Under the pieces are notes generated by a model. It was not told the origin of the DNA. It did no database searches and saw only the letters and a program-made list of their open reading frames with translations. From Bacteroidales bacterium (GTDB lineage Bacteria; Bacteroidota; Bacteroidia; Bacteroidales; UBA12077), in NCBI GenBank assembly GCA_030600625.1, contig JAUVLS010000003.1, positions 1 to 20,496 of the forward strand: DNA of 20,496 nucleotides, read 5' to 3'. Below, piece by piece: positions 14,739 through 20,496 of this stretch; position 1 is the stretch's first letter, and every line of letters starts with the position of its first letter. A program made the translations under genes and the position numbers.

Positions 14739-14947
14739 ATTATTATGTTTTTTTTCTGTATTAAAAATAAATTTTGCTCTTTCGTAATCTGGCATACTTA
14801 AATTGTCCTTTGCAAATTTTACTATTTATTTAATACTATGTGAACCGAATCAGAGTGACCGTGAATTATTCTGGATTGAATACAACATTACATTGTTAAT
14901 GATGTGTTCGACCTTTTTTCTAAATTAATATTCCTTAATTTTTTAAA

Positions 14948-16177
14948 TCAAAAATTATACTTAGCCTTAAACCAAACTTCCGAATTGTTTTTATACAATC
15001 CGAACATTCCTTTATCACCTTTAAACCAGTCGTAGCCGAACATAATGTGAATTTCGTCAGTCAAAGCATAGTCAATACTGCTACGGTCGAAAAATCCACC
15101 GTTATTTACATCAATGTAAGCGAATGTTGAAACTGAGAGCGTGCTCCTGAATAGCTTTTTGGTAATTCCTGCTGTCGATAAAACAGTATTTTCTTTTTCA
15201 AGTAATACATCTACATAATCAGTAATAAATTTATGCGAATATTGGGCAGTTATTGTCCAATCGTTTCCCGGGTACCAGTCTATTCCAAATAGCCAGTTTA
15301 ACGAATTCTTCTTAATCGGTACGGTTTCATCATCAAGTTCATGTGCCACTCCAATATAATACGCTGTTTCGCCCCTGAAAACAAACTGCCCTTTTGGTAT
15401 GGAAAAATCCAGTCCAAGCATATCTAAATTATAATGATTGGCTTTTACAAAAACAGTATCATCATTTGATGAATAACTACGGCTAAAAACAGGCATTTTG
15501 TTCCAAGTGTGCAATGCTGATACCGAAAAATCTATCCCTGAAAGAAAAAATGAAAACCTTGCTCCGTATTCACTGTTTTCAAGTGTTAATTCAGGTTTTT
15601 TATCCATTTCAATATCATAAACAGAGCTTCCATCTGTTGGAAATATTGACCAGGGATTTTCGGCTTCATCGGGCATTATTGAAAATGTAGGAATTGGAAC
15701 GTAAATTAATTCAAAATTCATTTTTGGTTTTATCCATCTTAATCTTATGGCATTTACGGGCATTATTATATCGTCGTAATCCTGTGCCAAAAATTCGGTC
15801 ATATCCATTGCGGTAATTATATTGGTAATCCGCATACCATCGGCAACGCCCCACGATACTATTTGCCTGCCTGCTTTTAAATCCCACGAACTTGCAGTAT
15901 ATTCAAAAAATGCTTCACGCAATTCTATGCCTGTCTGTGATTCTAAAATGCTATTGTGAATAGCATTAAAAGAAGTGAAAAAATATGAATTGCCTTTTAG
16001 CATTTTTAACTCTCCCCGAAAACGTGAGCGTGAACTCATAAAATTGTTTGGCGATTTGCTTCTTACGGCATGGTAAGTATCAACAAAGCCTGTAAAATCT
16101 AATTTTGTTTCATTTTCTTGCGAAAAAGCAAAAGAAGGCCACATAAAAAATGATATAAAAAGATATTTGAGTTTCAT
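14948..16177 (-). CDS. DUF1302-like outer-membrane beta-barrel protein
   Basis: This is a 409-residue protein. A signal peptide (MKLKYLFISFFMWPSFAFSQ) precedes an outer-membrane barrel with a start strand FTGFVDTYHAVRSK. The central LREAFFEYTASSWDLKAGRQ, IVSWGVADGMRITNIITAMD and MPVNAIRLRWI are the hallmark stretch of DUF1302-type barrels (GxQxxxWGxADGxRxTD). The protein ends in a typical barrel strand, EVWFKAKYNF. In other bacteria DUF1302 barrels are encoded beside RND/MMPL pumps and LolA-fold proteins and are thought to form the outer-membrane channel. The same partners are present upstream, which supports that role. It is 74 bases downstream of the TonB-dependent receptor gene on the same strand. 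The 209 bases between it and the next gene hold no clear feature. Confidence 0.8.
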   Translation of the reverse strand: MKLKYLFISFFMWPSFAFSQENETKLDFTGFVDTYHAVRSKSPNNFMSSRSRFRGELKMLKGNSYFFTSFNAIHNSILESQTGIELREAFFEYTASSWDLKAGRQIVSWGVADGMRITNIITAMDMTEFLAQDYDDIIMPVNAIRLRWIKPKMNFELIYVPIPTFSIMPDEAENPWSIFPTDGSSVYDIEMDKKPELTLENSEYGARFSFFLSGIDFSVSALHTWNKMPVFSRSYSSNDDTVFVKANHYNLDMLGLDFSIPKGQFVFRGETAYYIGVAHELDDETVPIKKNSLNWLFGIDWYPGNDWTITAQYSHKFITDYVDVLLEKENTVLSTAGITKKLFRSTLSVSTFAYIDVNNGGFFDRSSIDYALTDEIHIMFGYDWFKGDKGMFGLYKNNSEVWFKAKYNF

Positions 16178-16251
16178 AATTATATATTAATATTATTAAA
16201 CATTTGCCAGTTGTATTGTATTTTGCTCTTATTTTTTCATCATCATCATTT

Positions 16252-18489
16252 TTATTTAATTCCAAAAGGAACTCTCATATTGATACAAATATTTCTTCCG
16301 ATATTATAATACCCAAGTCCTTTTAATGTTGATAAATGGTCGTAATAGGTTTTGTTTAGTAAATTGTTTACATATATTCCAAATGAAACTTTTTGGTTAG
16401 ACCATTTGATACTTGTGCCAAGTGCGGCATTTAATAAAAAATATCCATCTGTTTCTGTTTCAAACATGGCAGGATGGTTTTGTTTTGAAACAATTAATGT
16501 TCCTATTTTTATAAAAGGTTTTCGTAAAAACGCTAATTTTTCATTTTGAATTTTTATTTCAAATCTTAGCTTATTTTGTGGAATAAATGGCAAATAGTTA
16601 CCGTCTTTCTGTTTACCTATTACATAAGAATAGGTTGATTTGAAATTGAACCAATTAACAGGACAAATATTCAAGCCTGCTTCACCACCATATAATTCTG
16701 CATTTGTTTGTGAATACCTGTAAATTTTATCTCCGGTGCTGATAGTATCATTAGTCGGTGCAATAAAAATATAGTCGTTAATATTGTTATAAAATCCTGC
16801 AATATCGAGCATTACATATTTTGAATGGTAGTGAATACTTAAATCTGCTTCATAACTTTTTTGTACTTTCAAATTGATATCACCTTGTTCGTAATGTGCA
16901 CCATGCATTCCATTTTGAGTTAGTTCGGCAATATTAGGTGTTCTGTATGCTGATGCGAAATTTGTTCTGAATAAAATATTTTCATTCAGATTATAAGTTG
17001 CACCGATAGATGCACTGATATTATCAAAATTTCTGTCTGTCGCTTCTTTATTAACTTCTTCTTCTGTTGAGATTGTACGTATATCATATCTTAAACCTGC
17101 CTGTGCTTTTAATTTTTTAAAAAAAGAATGTTGTGCTAAACCAAAAAATGAAATATCATTAACATCTGCATCAGGAAGAACATGATTTGGAGCTTCATTA
17201 TTTCTATTTGTTTTATTCATCCCCTGAAAACCAACGATATACTCTGAGTTTTCATTTGAAGGTAAATATGTTTTAATTTCATAAGATAAAGTATTCAAAT
17301 CCATATCTACTAATTCAAATGCAGGCATTGATTCGTCAGTCTGTAATTTTCTGTTATTCATTTGATAAGCTACGTTAATATCAATTTTGTAATTTCCGAG
17401 AAACAGTTTGTTGCGTGATGATATTATATGATTTGTTAAATCCTGATACCAAATATCATTTTTTCTGCCTTTTTCTGTAATTAAGGAAACTGATTTACCA
17501 ACACACATACCAAGTTCAGGTCTATTATAATCGTAATATAATTTGAATGTTCCGAAAGATTTATTTATACCAATATTAGCTTTAAAACTTTGTTCATTAA
17601 ATCTTGTGTTGGGGATATAATCACCATTTCCGTCTTCATAGTCAGAATGACTTTTAATACCTGCTCTTATTCCCCAGAAAAATTCATTTGAACTTCCTTT
17701 TATTCCTAAATTAGAGACCAAACCTTCTGTATTGGAATGATATTGGATATTATAATCTCCAACTATTTTTCCTGTTGGTGCAGGTTTTTCTTTGATTAAA
17801 TTAATTACTCCGCCAATAGCATCGGAACCATATAATAATGATGCAGGGCCTTTTATTATTTCAATTCTGTCAATACCAAATTCGTCTATTATAAAAGGAT
17901 GGTTTTCAGAAAATTGAAAGTTCTCCATTTTTACTCCGTTATTAAGAAGTATAATATTAGTCATGGATAATCCACGAATGACGGGCTTTGAAACTCCTGT
18001 GCCTTTTGCAATCATATCAACTCCTGGTATCGTTGCAATAGCTTCGGTGAATGTGGGTGTTCCTGAATTAGTTATTTCTTTTGCTTTAATTAGCTCTATT
18101 TTTATGGCATTCTCATGTTGGGTTGAATAGGTCCCTCCTGATATTACAACTTCCTCGGCTTGTATAACAGTTGGTTCAAGTTCTATATTTAGCTCTATTT
18201 TTGTTTTTTCAGAAACAATTGTTTTAATAATGCTTTTGTAACCAACAAACGAAAATTGAATTTTAAATTTTCCTTTTGGCAGGTCAGTTATATCATATTC
18301 ACCTTTTTCATTTGTTATTGTTCCTTTTTGTTGTTCTAATAAAAAAACATTGGCTCCCGTTAAAGCCTCATTAGTTTTGCTGTCAGTAATCTTTCCATTT
18401 ATTTGACTCTGAGCAAATCCTTGTTGATTTATAATAAGTGTGAATACAATTGTAATAATTCGTATTGTTAAATTTTTTATTTTTATCAT
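16252..18489 (-). CDS. TonB-dependent outer-membrane receptor
   Basis: From ATG 18489 the protein has 745 residues; an upstream in-frame ATG at 18543 precedes a stretch unlike a signal peptide. The signal peptide MIKIKNLTIRIITIVFTL is followed by a carboxypeptidase-D-like domain (residues about 30-115: INGKITDSKTNEALTGANVF, FVGYKS), a plug domain (about 120-230: TPTFTEAIATIPGVDM, KPVIRGLSMTNIILLNNGVK, DRIEIIKGPASLLYGSDAIG) and a 22-strand-type barrel that ends in NICINMRVPFGIK. Receptors of this kind import siderophores, vitamins or metal complexes using TonB energy. The cargo is not readable from sequence. Its place between LolA-like and DUF1302-like genes is unusual and may mean it moves the same cargo. 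It starts 62 bases after the preceding stop. Confidence 0.92.
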   Translation of the reverse strand: MIKIKNLTIRIITIVFTLIINQQGFAQSQINGKITDSKTNEALTGANVFLLEQQKGTITNEKGEYDITDLPKGKFKIQFSFVGYKSIIKTIVSEKTKIELNIELEPTVIQAEEVVISGGTYSTQHENAIKIELIKAKEITNSGTPTFTEAIATIPGVDMIAKGTGVSKPVIRGLSMTNIILLNNGVKMENFQFSENHPFIIDEFGIDRIEIIKGPASLLYGSDAIGGVINLIKEKPAPTGKIVGDYNIQYHSNTEGLVSNLGIKGSSNEFFWGIRAGIKSHSDYEDGNGDYIPNTRFNEQSFKANIGINKSFGTFKLYYDYNRPELGMCVGKSVSLITEKGRKNDIWYQDLTNHIISSRNKLFLGNYKIDINVAYQMNNRKLQTDESMPAFELVDMDLNTLSYEIKTYLPSNENSEYIVGFQGMNKTNRNNEAPNHVLPDADVNDISFFGLAQHSFFKKLKAQAGLRYDIRTISTEEEVNKEATDRNFDNISASIGATYNLNENILFRTNFASAYRTPNIAELTQNGMHGAHYEQGDINLKVQKSYEADLSIHYHSKYVMLDIAGFYNNINDYIFIAPTNDTISTGDKIYRYSQTNAELYGGEAGLNICPVNWFNFKSTYSYVIGKQKDGNYLPFIPQNKLRFEIKIQNEKLAFLRKPFIKIGTLIVSKQNHPAMFETETDGYFLLNAALGTSIKWSNQKVSFGIYVNNLLNKTYYDHLSTLKGLGYYNIGRNICINMRVPFGIK

Positions 18490-18551
18490 AATTTTTATAT
18501 TAAAACAAATTACAACTAACTGATTTTCAAGCCTGTCAAGCATAGAAGTTT

Positions 18552-19352
18552 CTACTTAATAACACCTTTTTCTAAATTTGATACAGTAAATAAATTTTCA
18601 TCAATTTTAATATTATATTGTGTTTCGCTCATTAATAAAATAGTTTGATGGTTTGTTTGATGATTTATAATGTGCATTTTTTGTGCTGTCCAAAAACCAT
18701 CAATTTTTTTAATATCTGAAATAGTAAGTGTTTTTAACAAATTCCCCATTTTATCGTAAAAAACAATTTTACGGGCAAACAGGCAATCTTTTCGTATCCA
18801 GCTTACTTTTTTAGAATACATATCTTTCGGGTCTTTAGGTTTCGATTCAATTACCCAACAGTCGTAAGTATCTAATTTTTCTTCTTTAAGCAACTTGTGG
18901 GTATCTTCATCAACATTACGGCTTCCCAAATCATCGTAGGTAAAATCTGTTCCCATGAAATAATCTTTCTTGGCAGAAGTACCACTAATTCTACGTGTTT
19001 TCTTCATTGCGGGCAGGTATAACCAGCGGTCATCATCTTTGTCAGGATTGTCATATTCCCAGGTTAAAAATCCTGTACCTTTTACATCGGCAGGCGATTG
19101 AAAAAACATGATGCTTTTTTTATCTTTCCCAATATCCATGGAATAAGAAACCACCGAACGATTTCGTTTTTTGGCGCGTTTGTTTATCAACTCCATTTGC
19201 ATTGTTGATTTTCGGTTATCACCATCAGGACGGTCTTTTACTTTTTGCATTATCTGTTTTCCTGATAAGTTTTGAGCAAAAACATTAGTATTGCTTCCTA
19301 CTATTATCGCAAATGCTAACAATAGCATTTTAGTTTTATTTGTTTTTTTCAT
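18552..19352 (-). CDS. Outer membrane lipoprotein-sorting protein (LolA-fold)
   Basis: This is a 266-residue protein. The signal peptide ends in SNTNVFAQ. The mature part has the pattern of the LolA-like family (PF17131): [97 protein letters not shown] and the C-terminal [10 protein letters not shown]. The family has a periplasmic half-barrel that carries a lipid-like ligand and is often coupled to MMPL pumps. The neighbouring pump gene upstream fits this. A 284-base repeat-rich gap separates it from the pump, so the two may be transcribed from separate promoters. The start at 19352 is set by the [19 protein letters not shown] signal peptide. Confidence 0.88.
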   Translation of the reverse strand: MKKTNKTKMLLLAFAIIVGSNTNVFAQNLSGKQIMQKVKDRPDGDNRKSTMQMELINKRAKKRNRSVVSYSMDIGKDKKSIMFFQSPADVKGTGFLTWEYDNPDKDDDRWLYLPAMKKTRRISGTSAKKDYFMGTDFTYDDLGSRNVDEDTHKLLKEEKLDTYDCWVIESKPKDPKDMYSKKVSWIRKDCLFARKIVFYDKMGNLLKTLTISDIKKIDGFWTAQKMHIINHQTNHQTILLMSETQYNIKIDENLFTVSNLEKGVIK

Positions 19353-19394
19353 GTTTTTTATATTTATTTTGTTAATAATAATTTAATTAGTGCT

Positions 19395-19562
19395 TGTCTA
19401 TAATGTCTCGTAATTCCGCAGGATGTTAGTTTTGTTTTTCAAACTAACACTGTACTTCCTGCGATTATGTCGTTGATTATCATTACCCCCCGATTAAAAT
19501 CGAGGGTTATTCTAATTTTATCCTTTCAGGATAATTTTGTTTTACTATCTATTCTATAGACA
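19395..19562. repeat. 168-bp element with terminal inverted repeats and internal hairpins
   Basis: Perfect 8-bp inverted arms TGTCTATA (19395-19402) and TATAGACA (19555-19562) flank three inner hairpins. The first has TGTTAGTTT/AAACTAACA and CGCAGGA/TCCTGCG stems (19417-19463). The second is CCCCCGATT/AATCGAGGG with one mismatch (about 19487-19506). The third is TTATCCT-TTC-AGGATAA (19518-19534). No open reading frame lies inside. It is probably a small non-coding repeat or MITE-like element in the gap between the pump and LolA-like genes. The remaining bases of the gap show no promoter box that I can support. Confidence 0.5.
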
Positions 19563-19609
19563 GACTATTTAGGTATATTTTCAATTGTTAAATCAATAAG
19601 TACAACAGC

Positions 19610-19649
19610 AATTTAGCAATTTAACAATTTAACAGTTTAACAATTAGTT
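19610..19649. repeat. Imperfect 8-bp tandem repeat at the pump gene's end
   Basis: AATTTAGC, AATTTAAC, AATTTAAC, AGTTTAAC and a partial AATTAGTT follow one another with period 8. The pump's stop TAA (19637-19639) and last codons (LTNC) lie inside it. Confidence 0.6.
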
Positions 19650-20496
19650 AATTTCTCTTTCCCAAAAATGTTAAATTGCTTAAAAAGAATTGGCGTAATA
19701 AAAATATCGGCTAACAAGGCTGCAATCATTCCTGCTGCTGCGAGAACTCCGAGATTGATAAACATATTTGCAACCGAAGTTGTATAAGCAAGAAAATTTG
19801 CCGTAAGTATTAATGTTGTAAGAACCAAAGCTACCCCAACCGTTCCGAATGTTCTGACAATAGATTTTCGATAATTTCCTATTCTTTCAAATTCGAGCCG
19901 CCCGTGATTAAAAAAGTGAATGGTATCATCAACAGCAAGACCGAGAATCATCGGAATAATAGTTACTGTCATCGAATCCAAAGGAATATCGAAAAAACCC
20001 ATTATGCCACCTACTGTTAATGCAGGTGCAATGTTTGGTATCAGCCCTATAAGACCTGTTTTTATACTACCAAATACTAACATTAATAGAATCACAATAA
20101 TCCCTATGGCTATCATAAAAGAATTAACTTGTCCTTTTGCTACATATTCAATTACTTTTGAGAATTGAGGAATTACACCGACTACTGAAAAACGTGCATT
20201 TGGAAATAATTCTTCGGCTTTTTTATGCAATAATTCATTTTCATATTTTAACTCTTTTGAATTATATGATTTTACTTCTATCATCATTCTCAGGCGTTTA
20301 TATTCATAATCAATCCAGTATTCAGCTTCTGTGCCACCTGCGTTTTCATACAATAAAAGCATTTGTGCCACTTGTTCCCGATTATCGGGAATTTGGTAAT
20401 ATTTTTCATTATCCTCGTTAAGCACCTGGTTCATATCTTTTACAATATCTAATACAGTAGTAGTGCGTTTTGTAAGTTCAAACGAATTAACATAAT
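19637..20496 (-). CDS. MMPL/RND-family transporter, C-terminal part (cut by window edge)
   Basis: The frame is open through the right edge, so 286 residues or so of the C-terminal half are visible, beginning YVNSFELTKRTTTVLDIVKD. A periplasmic loop domain (EAEYWIDYEYKRLRMMIEVK, FPNARFSVVGVIPQFSKVIEY) is followed by the second membrane block: five helices including MIAIGIIVILLMLVFGSI, GLIGLIPNIAPALTVGGIMG, TVTIIPMILGLAVDDTIHFF (with the Asp pair of the RND proton relay region, DDTIHF), GVALVLTTLILTANFLAY and NLGVLAAAGMIAALLADIF. This is the layout of MMPL/RND exporters, which use the proton gradient to move lipids or hydrophobic molecules. It is the first visible gene of the envelope-transport cluster. 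Confidence 0.9.
   Translation of the reverse strand, partial: YVNSFELTKRTTTVLDIVKDMNQVLNEDNEKYYQIPDNREQVAQMLLLYENAGGTEAEYWIDYEYKRLRMMIEVKSYNSKELKYENELLHKKAEELFPNARFSVVGVIPQFSKVIEYVAKGQVNSFMIAIGIIVILLMLVFGSIKTGLIGLIPNIAPALTVGGIMGFFDIPLDSMTVTIIPMILGLAVDDTIHFFNHGRLEFERIGNYRKSIVRTFGTVGVALVLTTLILTANFLAYTTSVANMFINLGVLAAAGMIAALLADIFITPILFKQFNIFGKEKLTNC

Noticed and set aside
16236..16250. CATCATCATCAT run after the TonB receptor gene
   Set aside because: Short simple repeat in a 74-base spacer with no other structure; no function can be supported.
1..20496. CRISPR array, tRNA or rRNA genes
   Set aside because: No regularly spaced identical repeats of 24-40 bases and no cloverleaf or rRNA-like segments were recognised on either strand; read by eye only.

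Overview
The window looks like chromosomal DNA of a Bacteroidota bacterium, most like the free-living Bacteroidales/Marinilabiliales type, although the exact lineage cannot be read from the sequence. The signs are strong AT bias, a protein with a C-terminal type IX secretion sorting domain, a lipoprotein with the acidic stretch after its cysteine that is typical of this phylum, two LytS/LytTR two-component pairs, a TonB-dependent receptor with an N-terminal carboxypeptidase-D-like domain, and almost no Shine-Dalgarno sequences (dodecin is the exception). No tRNA, rRNA or CRISPR array was seen.

Layout. At 1-343 lies the tail of a sulfatase/LtaS-like membrane enzyme (+). At 401-2569 are a SWIM zinc-finger protein and a UPF0158 protein, co-directional (-). 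At 2595-3306 is a broken REP-associated tyrosine transposase (RAYT) that itself carries two GC-rich palindromic insertions. At 3387-6126 are dodecin, a small outer-membrane-type protein, a lipoprotein and a T9SS-sorted protein, all on the - strand and partly separated by intrinsic terminators. At 6359-9854 (+) are a LytS-type kinase, its LytTR regulator, an MtfA-like metallopeptidase with a SEC-C tail, and a GNAT/YoaP acetyltransferase. At 9986-11813 (-) is a second LytS/LytTR pair, with a terminator after it.

At 12075-14738 (-) is a tight run: an acyl-carrier-protein-like gene whose carrier serine is replaced by leucine, a lipoprotein metallophosphoesterase, an exported outer-membrane-type protein and a small PH-like membrane protein, followed after a gap by a small unknown protein whose C-terminus is made of an inserted palindrome. 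At 14948-20496 (-) is an envelope-transport cluster: an MMPL/RND pump (cut by the window edge), a LolA-fold outer-membrane lipoprotein-sorting protein, a TonB-dependent receptor and a DUF1302-like outer-membrane barrel. Together these look like an inner-membrane pump, a periplasmic carrier and outer-membrane channels for a lipid or other hydrophobic cargo; the cargo is unknown.

The most unusual theme is short mobile-looking DNA. A family of GC-rich palindromes built on CCTGCC / CCTGACGG cores occurs at four places in this AT-rich DNA. One copy splits the catalytic HUH motif of the RAYT transposase, a second (a twin hairpin) sits in frame within the same gene, and a third forms the C-terminus of another protein. 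Other intergenic inverted repeats (11884-11965 and 19395-19562) and short AT-rich repeat modules (near 9009, 9846 and 19610) show further repeat activity. The second theme is the serine-less ACP-like protein encoded with a lipoprotein phosphoesterase.
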